Shown: one piece after another, positions 23,321 to 35,895 of the stretch
Numbering within the stretch: position 1 is the stretch's first letter
Layout: each line of letters starts with the position of its first letter
DNA from: Neckera pumila
Taxonomy: Eukaryota > Streptophyta > Bryopsida > Hypnales > Neckeraceae
Assembly (NCBI GenBank): GCA_963969595.1
Contig: OZ018412.1
Span: 1,304,501-1,368,500, forward strand
Length of the DNA stretch: 64,000 bases
Direction of reading: 5' to 3'
Translations under genes and position numbers: made by a program
Notes under the pieces: model-generated
Told to the model about the DNA's origin: nothing
The model's input: the letters and a program-made list of their open reading frames with translations, nothing else
The model's database searches: none

Positions 23321-24323
23321 CGACCCGTTTTTACAAGTTCTTGGAAAAAATTAATACATATGCTTCTAATCGGTTTCTAAAATAATGTGAGCTTTGGTAT
23401 AGTTGTGTTCTGAATTTCTTTTTTTTTTGAAACACATGAACAATTTCCATTGATAAAAAGGATACAATACACCGAAAGGGAGTTTTGTTCTGAATTTCAA
23501 TTTCATATTTCAAATTTTCTCTTTATTTTGAAACCTAGTTCCATTTACCAATTCTATAATGAATGAAAATTTTGTTATGATTTCCTAAATTTGTTTCTTA
23601 AATTTTTCCCTCAAATATTGAAGAAAAAAAATTTTAAAAATGAATATCAATAGATAAAAAACTATAAGTTTAGATGACACGAAGCCAAATAATCTTGTCA
23701 TACAAGTTGTACAGAAAACTTGTTTTTTCCCCTTTTGTTTGGGTTTAGGGTGCAAGCTACTGAATGCTATAGGAGTAATGGAACAGGGAACTCAACAATG
23801 AAGGCACGTGGGTGTCTGAGTGGAAATCGAATTTTGTGGAAGTGTCTTTGAGAAGTTCTGGCCATGGCAAGAATTGCTTGGAGTGATGTAACTGATTGAA
23901 ATGAATTAAGGATCTCTTGAGGAGTACTGATTTTTATTAAAGGAATTAATAGTTATTAAGAACAAAGGCCATCTCGCAATGTCATGCAACTGCTTGCTAT
24001 GAAAATGCGACTACCATTGCATTGAAGTAACCAAACAAGAGCAATAGAAAAGTCGAGATTACCAAAAGAAGAAATTATGAACTTCAAAAAAACAGAAACC
24101 AGAAAATTTAATAGGTGTGGAATTTTTGGTTTATTATCACACCCTACTTTTTGTGGGAAGACACTTCAATCGGTGTAGAAAAAAAAATTCTATTTTTGCA
24201 CACTACCTTGGAGGAGGGGGGGAATAACATTGTCTCACTATGGTTGTCGTACATTTTTTTTTAAATTATTTTCACACCACCTTATTTTGGGTAAGATACT
24301 ACGACTCCTGTCAAAGTATTAAT

Positions 24324-25279
24324 TTAATCCCTAAAGCATTGAACATGCATTTTGGAGAACACAGCATTTTGGAGAGCTTACTACAATACTACAAGCAAAG
24401 TTTTTATTTTTTGCTTTCAAATTTTTTCACAGCATTTTCAGGAGGAGTACCTTTAAGGTTCAACATTCTTTGTAACTTCTAACAATAGTACAGCACAATT
24501 AAAATGTTATTGTATGATATGTGATTTTTAATGTTTGGTGGGCAGCTCAAAAAATTCTTAAAAAATCACTTTAAGAAAAAAATAAAATTTGAAATTGGTT
24601 CTCCAGATCTATATATGCAACTTCAGCTTTGGATTTATTTCATTTTCATTTATGAGATCACAATTGTGAGGTGATCTAGTTTGCGGGCAGTTGTGGATTC
24701 CTGCTTCAAAAAATAAACTTTGCAGTCCTTTGTTCAATTCCATTTTCAATATCTTTGAAAAAAAAAAAAAAAATTGGATGTGGATAGGTTATTACAACAT
24801 TATAACCATTTGGATTGGCGTTTTCCAATTATATAATTCAATTCTTAAGAATTTAGTGGTCTTAATCATTCTCTACTTCTTTCTACATACTATTTTTTCC
24901 TGTATGTTCTACAATTCCAAATGATTTGGAAATTCTTAAGCATAGAGCCAACTTGACTTCAAAACCGAATCCAAAGAGGCAAAGAGTAACCACCATTTTC
25001 AACGCTTTTTCATACAAATGACACCTTGTGAAGTGTACCTCTCTGGTTTTTTGTAAGAACCCAAAAAGCATTTCTGTCAATTCAAACCTTGCTATCTTGC
25101 AATGTACATGGTGGAAAATTCTAAAATTTTTCCCACATCTTCTTAAACCAGTTCACTACAAGATTCTATGGTTACACGTGTTCAACAATATTTTATTTCT
25201 AAAATTTGGTACTTTTTGGGGGAATGGCAATTTTGGAGCGTTTTTGGTGAATTTATAGTCAACAAGGTTCAGGGGTTAA
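24324..25279. mobile_element. TTAA-flanked MITE inside left TIR
   Basis: Starts TTAATCCCTAAAGCATTGAA and ends AAGGTTCAGGGGTTAA. Internal blocks (ATGGTGGAAAATTCT, AAGATTCTATGG, TTTCTACAT) match the elements at 28375 and 47362. The mirror copy in the right TIR is at about 39512-40467. Confidence 0.6.
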
Positions 25280-25903
25280 GTTCACACCCTTAATTTTTCA
25301 AAAACAAACTTTTCTTAGGGAAATTTTTTGGGTTCAAATTGACACCTTTTCATATTTAGTTACGTACTTTCATTGGTTTCATATTCTACTTTTCTTTTCA
25401 CATCTTATTTCTTTGTGGATAGGGGATTTGAATCCTTGAAATGGTATAAAATTTAAATCCTCATAAATCCTTTGAATGGTATGAATTAAAATTTTCTTCA
25501 TATTTTGCACCTCACTTTTTGGCCTTTCGGATCTTCACATTTTTTTAATATTCCTTTCACCCTACAAATGTGTCGCTTCACGCCTAAGTTCAAAATATCC
25601 AAATGTCATATATCATGCTATTTGTCATGCAACCGAGCCAATCCAATATCCATTAACAAGAAATATTGCACTTTACATCCAAACAAAGCATACAGTTCAT
25701 AGAGTAAACACTTGTATTCATTACAATTTGAAAAACACACAAAAAATCAAAATGCATGTCCAATTCCACATACATTGGTATACATTATATGTGCATATAT
25801 ACTACGTCCTCTACATACGATAAATCCTCACCTCTACATTTATCAACTACTTCTGTATCTCTATAATTCTATATACTACGGTAAGTCAGTAACCTACTGA
25901 TAT

Positions 25904-27388
25904 TCAGTATGATTGCCGAAAATATTCATCGGGCATAGGGAACTTGAAAGTAGTGCAGAATCGATTCACGACGTGGGCCAAAGTGCTTTCTTTTCTGATG
26001 ACCCGGTCCAAGTATTGGTGAAATGCCAGTCCCAATGCTTGGTGTTCGAATTTGCTGACTTGTGGAGTTTCCTTCTGCAGTGCTGTGTAGGCTTCGGATA
26101 TGCATTGCCTGTTCATCCTTTGAGCTATTTTAGCAACCGCATGTGCTTCCGTTTCGCATGATAACCTTGGAATGACGTCCTCATTCGCATCAATTTTGTG
26201 TAAATAGGCGCTACTAGGATCCAACCACCACCTCTCTGCCAAAGTTTGGTCCCTCTGAATGGCAGATGTGAATGTGTACAACGATTTAGGATGTTCACTA
26301 GCTAAGCTAGTCAAGCCCCAATCACAAATTCCAACTTACACACGTGACTTGTCATCGGGGAAGTGAAACATGATGTTGTCTGGAGAAATATCATTGTGGA
26401 GATGTCCAGCAACATGCACTACATTCATAATGTGCACGAACGCCCATGTAAGTTCCGTTCGCTTTTTCCTGAACCGAGCGAGGCGGAAAGCGTTAATCAC
26501 CTCTGCATCTGTTGGATTGTCATACAACAACCGAACATGTATGTTGTCTGGATAAGCATTATCCATGTTCAGCATATGCCGTAGTGTTCCGCCATTCCAC
26601 CAATAGGAGTATCCTTCATTCCTTGTCGCATGCACTGCAACAAAACATATTACTCCCGGGTGCGAAATCCTCACTGCCATTGATTTGTTCAAGTGTTCCA
26701 ACTTCGCTAACTCGGGCCTTTTGTTGTGTTGGTGAGATCTCTTTGCTGCAAACTCCCAAAACGGTGCTATAGGAGCACAGCCTTCAATTCGGACCCTCCG
26801 AATTGTAGCGTATCCACCCTTTATGATTTTATCATCTTGGGCTATCACTTGTGCCGTCTTGGGAAGAGCAACAAGATGTCTCCTGCCATGGTATAATTTA
26901 GCCTTCCCATCATCACTATTCCACCATGACATTGACTTCTTTCTATTCCGCGATTGAGCAAATGGCTTGCACCGCTTTGTGAATAAATCAGCTCTGAGGA
27001 TGACTTCCTGAAAGGCTTCATCATTGGCACGGTGCTCCTTCACATATTTTGCAAGAACCACTTTGGAATTCCATAGTGCATCATATGCCCTGTTGTGAAG
27101 AAATTTCAAGAAGCCCTTCTTCTCCATTTCATGATGCCATTCAGGAACATGAAGAGCTTCCATCATCTTCTGTGTCATATCATCGATGAATTTTTTGGGA
27201 CACTCTTCTTCGTATCTAATGTATTTGCTGTCCAAGGAAAGAGTCGTTTTAGACTCAAAGAATTTCAAGGTGAATTCGATGAGAAAGTTCTTGCATGCAT
27301 CCGAGGAAATTTTCTTAAACTCTTTGATACTTGATTGCCATGATTGCACCCCTTCTCTCCTCTTCGCAGCCTTCTTTGCCCTTGGCAT
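25904..27388 (-). pseudogene. Protein-kinase-like gene of element X
   Basis: One 495-codon minus-strand frame runs from ATG 27388 to TGA at 25904, interrupted once by TAA at 26336-26338. The first 180 residues are a helical lysine-rich region of unknown family. The kinase fold follows: a glycine-rich loop GGYATIRRV (residues 191-199), a candidate ATP-binding Lys in FAAKRS (216), a hinge-like WWNGGTLRHML (263-273), a catalytic loop HNDISPDN (331-338) and a DWG (356-358) in place of DFG, just after the stop. A C-terminal lobe follows. The stop removes the DWG and C-lobe, so an active kinase is unlikely unless it is read through. The 3' end lies 11 bp from the inner edge of the left TIR. Atypical kinases occur as passengers in other large eukaryotic elements; a role here is inferred only. 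Confidence 0.7.
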
Positions 27389-27850
27389 CGTGATGAATTA
27401 CCGATATTTAATTACAGTTGGTAATGAAAATTACCAGTTTCAAACTTTCAATTCAATTTCACTTTGAGGTACACGTAATCTTCAATGAATTTGTACAAAA
27501 ATTTGGCAATAAGGGGCCCCCAAAAGCGGACTCTTGCTTTCCCGAGGAGAGGAGCCAATGGAGGACGAACCACCAAGCTCTCCACTCTCCGCTTGCACAA
27601 GGCAAGGGGGTGAGCAAAAGTGAGAGAGCGGTTGGGCCGTCCGCCCCTCTTATACTTTACGGTCGGCCCGACTGCTCCATGGGTTTAGGGTTCGCCGCAT
27701 CGGACGGCCCAACCGCTGCATCGGCTGGTACGCCGCATCCAACGGCGCGACCGCTCCATCGGACGGTTGCGAGGGCTTAGGATTCCCTACAGCGGTCGGC
27801 GGGGAGGGCGGTTGGCGGGGAGGGCGGTCGGCAGATTTAGGGTGAAATAA
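27389..27850 (-). promoter_or_regulatory. GGTCGG/CGGACGG-rich promoter island of the kinase gene
   Basis: Upstream of ATG 27388 the sequence becomes GC-rich, with repeated CGGTCGG, GGACGGCCCAACCGCT and GGCGGTCGG. On the minus strand a TATA-like AAGTATAAGAG (27647-27656) sits next to GGTCGG-type sequence, about 260 bp before the start codon. The arrangement matches the upstream regions at 32217 and 37110. Confidence 0.5.
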
Positions 27851-27859
27851 GCTGAAAAT

Positions 27860-28374
27860 AGGGGAGAGAGGGTGGCAGCCAACAAAGAATGTTTTCTTTG
27901 TGTGTTCTTTTCCCATTGATGATATTGTTGTCAATTTAGAAAGCTTTCATTCATTCCATTTGAATTGGTTATGAAAAGTTCTATACAATCTTATTTTCAA
28001 TGCACTTGAGAAAATGAATTTGTAGAAATTCATTCTTGAATGAAATTTCTTCAATATTTTTTCCTCAAAATAGGTGTGTGTAGTTCAATTTTTTGGGCTA
28101 CAATAATCTTACCATTCAATTACTCCAGTCTTATTAAATGCAAAAGATATTAAAATTGAAGATTTATTGTACCCACTTTGACAATTCTCTTTATGAATTT
28201 TTAAAATATTGATAATTAAGTTTTCTGAAATTTCTTCTTGGCTAAACTCTCACCAAAATTTCCAATTTCCAAATTCAAAGCTCATAACTCACTATTACAA
28301 AAGTTTCAAGTTTACAAACTTCAAAAGCAGAAGACTGCATCCCACAATGTCTTCAAAAACTTCTTTTCTCCACT
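27860..28374. other. AT-rich spacer, nothing recognised
   Basis: No exon, RNA gene or clear repeat end seen. Confidence 0.4.
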
Positions 28375-29525
28375 TTAACCCCTAAAGGATCAAATATTGT
28401 TTTGGGGCAAGATAGCGATTTTAGGCAATTCATTATGCATGGAATTTTTATTTTACTTCTTTCAAATTTTCACACACGATGTGTCTGAGGAGTAGCTTCA
28501 AGGCCCAATAATTTCACAACATCCAACCACAAGGTGAAAAAGTTATTGCATGATATGCAGTTTTTTTTTATCTCTGGGCAGCTCAGGCAACAAAAAAACT
28601 TCTTAAAAAATCACTTGTTTAACCCTTGAACGCCGAACTGGTTTACGTGGAACGGTGGAAATTATGGTTTTTTGAAACCATGGGAACAATTAGAATAAAA
28701 AATTCCTAAAGTAAGCATCGGAAGTCGAAGCACTATAAAAGCTCTCCCCTTTCCACTCCTATTTTCGAAGATGAAAATCATACATTTCTATCCTAGACTA
28801 CAAGATCCCCTCTCATTCATCGACCAGAAAACGACTTCAACATTGTTTTAGGGTTAAAAAATTAAAATTTCAAATTGGTTCTTTAGATTCGTATATACGC
28901 AAGAAGCTTTGAATCATTCCATTCCGATCTTAGTTGAAGGTAGTTTTGAAATCCTTACTCTAAAAAAATATTCAAAGTCAATTATTTAATTCAAATTTCA
29001 ATATTCCTGAAAATAAAAATAAAAAAATTGGGTGTACATTCTTCATTTTAACATTACAACCAATGGAATTGGCTTCTTCCTATTCCTCAATGAAATTCAG
29101 AACAATGTAGTCCTTTGAATCATCCTCTTTTTTTTCTATCTTCTATTTTCTTCCTATGTGTTGTACAATTGTAAATGACCTAAAATTTGTCAAGCATGTA
29201 TCTAACTTGCCTTCAAGAATGAATCCTAAGAGTTACCCCCATTTTGAACATTTTTTCATATGAATGTGACCTTGTGAAGTGCAGGTGCCCTGTTTTTCGA
29301 TGGGACCCAAAAAGCATTTTTGTCAATTGAAACGCTATTATCTTACAATCTACATGGTGGAAAATTCTGAAATTTTTGCCGCATCTTTTCAAACCCATTC
29401 ATTACAAGATCCTATGGTTATATGTGTCCAAAATTAAAAAAATTCTAGAATTTGGTACTTATACTAGAACTGGTAGTTTTAATGCAATTGTAGTAAAAAC
29501 ATAGTCAAAAAACTTTAGGGATTAA
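28375..29525. mobile_element. TTAA-flanked MITE with a nested second MITE
   Basis: Starts TTAACCCCTAAAGGAT and ends AACTTTAGGGATTAA. Internal blocks match the elements at 24324 and 47362. A 239-bp element of a second family (28619-28857) is inserted inside it. Confidence 0.65.
28619..28857. mobile_element. Short TTAA MITE, family 2 (239 bp)
   Basis: Starts TTAACCCTTGAACGCC and ends CATTGTTTTAGGGTTAA. Shares both ends and internal blocks such as TCATTCATC with 58319-58550. Confidence 0.65.
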
Positions 29526-29749
29526 ACACAAATATCTTGCAATATGTGTGGTCCAAAATTATGTCAAATGCTCCACAAATCCATATACTAGTTGGGTGTA
29601 AGATCCTATGCCTACATGTGGTCATGTGCCCATAAAAGAATTTTCTAATTGTTATATTCTATCCTATAGAAATTGGAAGTCTAAGATTTCTTGCCAAAAG
29701 TAAGGCCTTGGGACTCTACTTCATGGAGCCCAAAATACATATGCAATGT

Positions 29750-30633
29750 TCAACCCTAGAAGTTCCATTGTCTCCGAGCAAGACAAAATACATTTTGGGC
29801 GTTTACCTCTGACCTTAATTTATATTGAAACGTTCTGAAACTTACCTATTTCATAGGAAAGTTGATTAGCTTTGTCATAATAGATTTTTTAATTCAATTG
29901 GTGCCTGGGAGCAAAAGTTATATCAGAACAAGTCCAAAAAAAAAAAAAAAATCTTTTTGAAAAATTTTATACTTTTCTCTACATGTGAACCTTCCATTCC
30001 TTTTGTTTGGACTAATAATGAAAAATTTATGGAGAACTTTGCTTTTCGGAGAATTTGAGCATCTTTTTAGGAAAACGACTTGTAAAATTCTTTTCTCAAT
30101 ACAATTCCAAGAAACTTTCAAATATTTTTTTCCAAAATGTTGTGTTTTCCGACTTAAATAATCTCAACAATGGAATCATTATATTTCAATCCTATATGAA
30201 ATCTATTAACGAATTTGTTTTTCTTGTCTTCGACCTACTCACCTACTTCTACTTAATAATTTTTAAAATAATGAAAACAAAGTGTTCTTTTTAAAACAAA
30301 ATTCTAGACTTCCAACTCACGTCTCCAACATACAAAATCTTGAATTCAAAATTTGTATTTCAAAAATATTATACAACTGCAGATCAAATTCAGCACAAAT
30401 TGGAAGCCAGCATTCAAAAAAAATTTCTTTTTCAAGTTTGAATGCTAATAACCTCCAACCTATATGGTTAAACTTCATGAAATTTTGACCACATCATTTT
30501 TGACAAGTGAAGTACAAGATCCTACACTTAGATTAAAAAAAAATAGAATTCCGTGTTCATGGGTGAATGCAGCAAAAATGGCAGCTTTGGGTGGTTGTAG
30601 ACAAGAAAATGGCCTTGGAACTTCAAGGGTTAA
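29750..30633. mobile_element. Degenerate TTAA MITE
   Basis: Left end TCAACCCTAGAAGTTCC, right end AACTTCAAGGGTTAA. Contains GAGCAAAAGTTAT and TTGGACTAATAATGA blocks shared with 35896 and 56563. No coding content. Confidence 0.5.
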
Positions 30634-31104
30634 AAACACTCAATTTTTCCAAATTCAAATGTTAGTACCTTCCTATTTATACAAACCAACTTTGTAAACA
30701 TTCACATACATCATCCAACTGACCTAAGACAAATGCAACTAAAACGGCAATTTTCATAGCTTTAGGATAAAATGATAGATTTGGGACTTCAGGGTTTAAA
30801 AGCAATTCAATATTTTCCTTATATATTTGGACTATACTTTTCATTTGCAAGTCTGTATTGACTTTAACATGAGATGATGGGAGAAAGCCGTCCGGTTACT
30901 CCGGTACTCCGGTACAATATTTATATTAATAAAAAAACCTGGTTTCGCCAAAAATGGTATTCAATAATGGTAACCTTGAATACCTACCAATGTCTCACAT
31001 ATTCTCAAAAAAGGCCATTCTATGTACAGTGCAAAATACAATATTGCACTTCACGGAGATCATTCATGATCGTATTCTAAAAGAAGTCATTCCAACAATA
31101 CACA

Positions 31105-32216
31105 CTATTCTTCCTCGGAATCTAAATCGGTGTCATCTCTCTGACTTGGCCCAGTAGAACCAGACCCATAAACTCCAAAATATGGACCTCCACCGTAGAT
31201 GTCTCCATGTCCACTTGATGCACCTGCTTGTCCATGACTGTCGTAGCCAGGACCTCCAAAAGTCGGCGGAGGAGCTGAAACACTGTGGACAGATTGACCT
31301 TCGCTTGGACGACTATAATAAGAGCTTCCTTGATGCTCATATGACCCACCTCCAATGGTCCCACCATAGTATTGTAAGCCTCCTTGGCTAGAACCACCAT
31401 ATTGCGCGATTCCATGGCTTCTTTCTCTGCCTTGAGATTCACCTCGTGGATCATTACCATATTGAGAATGACTTCCGCCTTGTGGTGCGCCATATGCACC
31501 ACGGTCACGTTCGTATGACCTATCGTGCCCAGGTTGTTGACCACGATCTTCTAGGCTTCTTCGCATGGCCTCATGCATTTCTTGTTCGTATTGTATGTTG
31601 TCTCGTTCTTCTTGGCGTAACTGTGTTCCTCCAAATGTTACGGGTGCAGGAGCATCATCGTCATCATCTTCTTCATCGAGTTCATCCTCTGCATCCGACA
31701 ACACAATTGTAGGAAGATGGCCATATCCTCGATTAGAATGCTCATACATGCAATTGCTAGGACTTGTCCAGTTCGAATCAATCACGTGGGCGCTACGATT
31801 CAATTTCTGCACATCTTTACCCGGAACAATGCGCCAGTCCACTTCTTTGTGCAGTACAATCTCTGCCCAAATCATGGCCATAACACCATACAACATGATA
31901 TTTGTTTTGTTGTTTGGTAAACCTGCTGCTTCTTGGACTTCCTTGTACCGTTGCACAAAGTGCTTGCTCATACACGTGCTGATTTGTCCTTCCCAACGAG
32001 GATGTTGATACTTTGTGCGCTCATGTGACCAGAGTTTGGAGACATGTGTCATTTTTATGTACTTTTTGCACATTGTGCAGGTCCACAATTTGTGGGCTCA
32101 TCTTCCCATCCAAGCTCAGCTACACAGAATGGGTCAGCCCAATCCTGCTACTTCATGTCCTGCGATTTTTCCCTCCTGGACTTACCGCCTTTGCCCCTTG
32201 GTGTTCCGTGTGACAT
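31105..32216 (-). pseudogene. Element X unknown gene, copy 1: CxxC head and disordered GSY-rich tail
   Basis: The minus-strand frame ends at 31105. The clean open part starts at 32088 (MWTCTMCKKYIKM), but upstream coding continues to ATG 32216 (MSHGTPRGKGGKSRREK), with TAG at 32148-32150 and an inferred 1-nt shift near 32090. The head has W-x-C-x2-C-K and KLWSHERTKYQHPRW, weakly like a BED-type zinc finger, then SKHFVQRYKEVQE and YGVMAMIWAEIVLHKEVDW. An acidic stretch (EDELDEEDDDDD) and a Gly/Ser/Tyr/Gln-rich disordered tail follow. The head aligns with the gene at 37672-38922, so they are paralogues inside one element. I recognise no named family. Possible roles are DNA binding or an element accessory function. 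Confidence 0.6.
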
Positions 32217-33470
32217 GATGACCTTGTTGAAACTGAAAACAACGAATCGTAAATTTCAATTTCAATTGTGCAACGTGCGGTCCAAGAGCTCCAGAATTTT
32301 AGCAAGTGAATGAAGTGAAGCGGTACAACAATCTCTGAAATGCAACACGTAACTAGCACTGAATTGCTGAAAGCACCTCAGTGTCCCAGCCCAGTCCCTC
32401 ACACACCAAGCCGGAAGGGGCGCGCAGGTACCCGAAGGCGCTGGATCTGCCCACTCCAAAAGGGAAGGAACTGTGAAGAACTGAGCGTCCGCCTCGCTAT
32501 TTATGCGCTCGGTCTACGGAGAAGCCAAGGCGGTCGCGTACGTCCGAATCGGATGGCACGCCGACCGACCCCAGGATCGTGCGGATCACATCCGTCGGCC
32601 TATTGATCGCACGGCCACCGACGAAAGAGCGGACAGAAGAGGCGAACGGCTTCAACGGAGTCGATCGTCCGATCGTTCGGTCGGATTTTCGGACGGGTGA
32701 TCGGTCCATTAGCACAGCGGTCGGGTTATTGGTCGGTCTAGTCTTCGGCCCGTCAGCACAGCGGTCGGGTTTTCGGTCGGTCCAGTTTTCGGTCGAGTTT
32801 CGGTTGGGCCGGTTTTCGGATTGCTTTTCGGTTGTTCGGTCATGTTTTCAGTCGGGTTTTTGATCGTCCAGTTTTCGGTTGGGTTTTCGGTCGTCCAGTT
32901 TTCGGTCGGGTTTTCGGTCGCGCCTGTTTTCGGATGGGTTTTGGGTCGGTCGGTTGGATATTCGGTCGGATAGGTTTTCGGTCGGGATTCCGCTGGGTCC
33001 GGTTTTCGGATGGGTATTCGATCGGTCAAGTTTTCGGTCGAGTTTTTGGTCGGGTTTTCGGTCAGTACGGTTTTCAGTTTTGGTCTGGTTTTCAGTCGGT
33101 CTGATTTTCGGTCCGGTTTTTGGGCGGTCAGGTTTCGGTCGGGTTTTCAGTCTGGTTTTGGGTCGTTCGGTCGGGCTTTCGGTCGACCAGGTTTTTGGTC
33201 GGGCTTTCGGTCGACCAGGTTTTTGGTCGAGCTTTCGGTCTGGTTTTCGGTCGATCAGGATTTTGGTTGGTCAAGTTTTCAGTCACGTTTTCGGTCGTGT
33301 TTGGAGGCTGGATTTCGGTTGGTCCAGTTTTCGATCGGGTTTTCGGTCAGGCTTTCGGTCGGGTTCTTGGTCCGTCGGCTTTTCCGGTCGGCTTCTCGAC
33401 CGCTCGTCCGAGCGGTGTGGACGGCCATCGAGGAATCGGTCGGTTGGTTGGGAAATCGGTCTGCAGAATA
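32217..33470 (-). promoter_or_regulatory. Promoter island of unknown gene copy 1, merging into minisatellite
   Basis: On the minus strand a TATA box CATAAATAG (32497-32505), directly preceded by GACCGAGCG, lies about 285 bp upstream of ATG 32216. Further upstream are CGATCG/GGTCGG-rich sequence and then the same minisatellite type as in the TIRs. Confidence 0.5.
32675..33410 (+). repeat. Internal GGTCGGGTTTTC minisatellite of element X
   Basis: Degenerate 13-bp units of the GGTCGGGTTTTC and GGTCGACCAGGTTTTT types, in the same strand orientation as the arrays at 478 and 41473. Three open frames overlap here and are repeat artefacts. Confidence 0.88.
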
Positions 33471-33589
33471 AACCTCCAGCGACAATACACCACAGCTGTA
33501 GTAATGAAACCTTAGAAGACAAAAAGGAACTCAAAGTTCAAAGTTCAAACAAGTTTTTTAAGTTCCAAATTCAGTCTCAAATGACTTTG

Positions 33590-35830
33590 TGCTTCACATG
33601 TGCTTGAGGTAAACATCAAGCGCACCTGAAGCACACTTCCACTAATGTAATTGCCTTTAAAAAACAATCACCTAAAAGTTAAAAACGTTCTTCAAAAATT
33701 TCAAATTGGACTAGAAATGCTTCGGTGTGCTTGAGATATGCTTGAGGTTCACGTCAAGAACACATAAAGCACACCTGAAGTGCACTTCCTCTACTGAAAT
33801 TACCTTGGAATAAGAAGCTATGAAAAATTTAACTTGGATTAACAATATTTGAGTTCTGCATGGAGTAACCTTGAAGCACACTTAAAGTACATTTCCACTA
33901 TTATCTTATGGTTGGATAATAAAAGCAATTCAAAATTGAAATCTTCTATTACATATATGAAATGAAATCATAAGGTCCTTGAAGTATGCTTACAGTAGAC
34001 CTCACACACATCTACAAAACATCTCTTGTTTTTGCATTGCTTTGAAATGATGAAAAATTTAAAAATGAAATGCTTATTTCCAAAATTTAAAGCGTAAGTA
34101 AAAGTGATTGATGTGTGCTTGAGGTCTACCTCAAGCATATCTCAAGCAAATACCATCTTGTCAAGATACCTTGAATAATTTTTATTTTTATTTTAAAAAT
34201 TGAATTCTTCTGATAAAAATGCGAATCTAAATCATGAAAAGGTTGAAGCGTGCTTCAAGTAGACTGTAGAGTGTAGACCTAAGGTCGATTGGGCAGTATA
34301 CCTTATCTTGTTTCATTGCTTTATAAAGAAGCCGAAAAAAAATTCAAATCTAAAAGGGAAAAAAAAAAAAGTTTTTGAGGTCTGCTTCAGATAGACGTCA
34401 AACATGCCTGAAGCCCTCAAGCACATTTGTACCGTTTAAATTATGTTGGATTATAAAGACAACTTCAAATTGAAATCTTTTACAATACATACCAAAGAAA
34501 ATCACAAGTTGCTTCAAGTACGCTTTGCGAAGACCTCAAGCATATGTAAAGTATGTCTCTTTTATTTTCATTGCTTCGAAAGAAAGCTAGACCAGAAGAT
34601 CAAATTTCAAAAATAAATAAAAAAGCTGAAGGTGTGCTTCAGGTCTACTTCAAGCTCACCTGAAGGTTGAAGCACATTTTTACTATTCAAAATACTTTGG
34701 ATCCTAAAAATGATTTTAAATTTAAATCTGATATTGAATAATTCAATATCAAATCATCAAATGCTTGAAATATGCTTCAGGTACACCTCAAGCACATCTA
34801 GTATACATTTTCACTATTTTCATTCATTTCAAATTAAATAAATCTGAAGATAATAGAATCCTCTTCTCAAGATTTTAAATTTTATTAAAAATGTTTGAAG
34901 TATGCTTCACATGTGCATGACCTATACTTGAAATATACCTACCGTAAGTTTCTACTATTCTCACTGGTTTTGAAAGAAGAAACTCCTGAAAAAAAAATAT
35001 TTTTCAAAATTTAAAGTATAAATGAAATGGCTTCAAATGCGTTTGAGGTCTACCATAAGTTCACCTCAAACGAATTCCTACTACTGAGATTTCTTTGTAT
35101 TAAAAAAATTTTAATTTGAAAATTTTTTTGGTTTAGAAATTAAGCTTAAATAATAAAGTGCTTGAAGTGTGCTCCTACCATGCTTAACAATGCTTAAGGT
35201 TTACTTCAACTAAACAAGCAACCTTCAAGCACATTCTTAAAATTTTTGTTGTACTTGAATTTATAAAGAACAAGAATTATATTTATTTCAGTTTATGATT
35301 GAAGGGGTGGAAAATAAGGTACCCTGCATGTGAACTTTAAGTTCATATGAAAAATTCTCTCTTTGTTTAAAATGCATTAAAATTAAAAACGTTGTGATTG
35401 AGGTGTGCTTCAAGTCTATCTACATGTCTTTAGTATTTCTATTTCATTTCAGAACAAAAAACTCGTGACTTGATTTTATTAGATGTGGTTTTCCAATGTG
35501 TGTTTTATGTGTGCTTGAGGTTTATTAAGCAAAGTTGTTTGCTCATCACTTGTAAAATATATTTTTCCTATACAATTTGGGGGGGAATTTTGATTCCAAT
35601 TAAATGAAAAAAGCAATGGTGCGCTTTACTTGTGAGATAAACGTTTCATCCTATATGTAAAGAGTAAAGACCACATCAAGCACACCTCAAGCGCACTTGT
35701 GAAATTTCCAAACAAATTGAATATAATTTATAGTTTGAATCATGATTGAAGTGGAATGAGAGAAGTAAAGTGTGCTTGAGTTGTACTTCAGATAGATATG
35801 TAGGACACCTCAAACACTCTTATATAAAGG
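33590..35830. repeat. Degenerate ~135-bp tandem array with opposed GTGCTTGAGGT / ACCTCAAGCAC motifs
   Basis: About sixteen diverged units spaced roughly 110-150 bp. Each has a GTGTGCTTSAGGT-like motif, a short spacer, its inverse ACCTCAAGCAC, then CATTTCCACTATT-like sequence and an A/T-rich filler. Examples begin near 33595, 33725, 34110, 34380, 34630, 34770, 35160 and 35770. No coding frame runs through it. Confidence 0.75.
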
Positions 35831-35895
35831 AAATTTGAATGCAATTGAGTTTTGGTAGTTCAAATAACGTTCGAAGTAGAGTGTTCATTTTCCTT

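Larger units (their letters stand above)
22527..25893 (-). repeat. Left TIR of element X
   Basis: From the outside in: the end block GTTGTCAGGACGTC and GGGGACGCTGCCCCTGTAAC, the minisatellite (22597-23320, reverse orientation), an AT-rich stretch, a TTAA-flanked MITE at 24324-25279, and an inner end at TACGGTAAGTCAGTAACCTA. High identity to 38897-42242 except in the minisatellite. The small frames inside are mirrored in the other copy and have no recognised domain. Confidence 0.9.
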
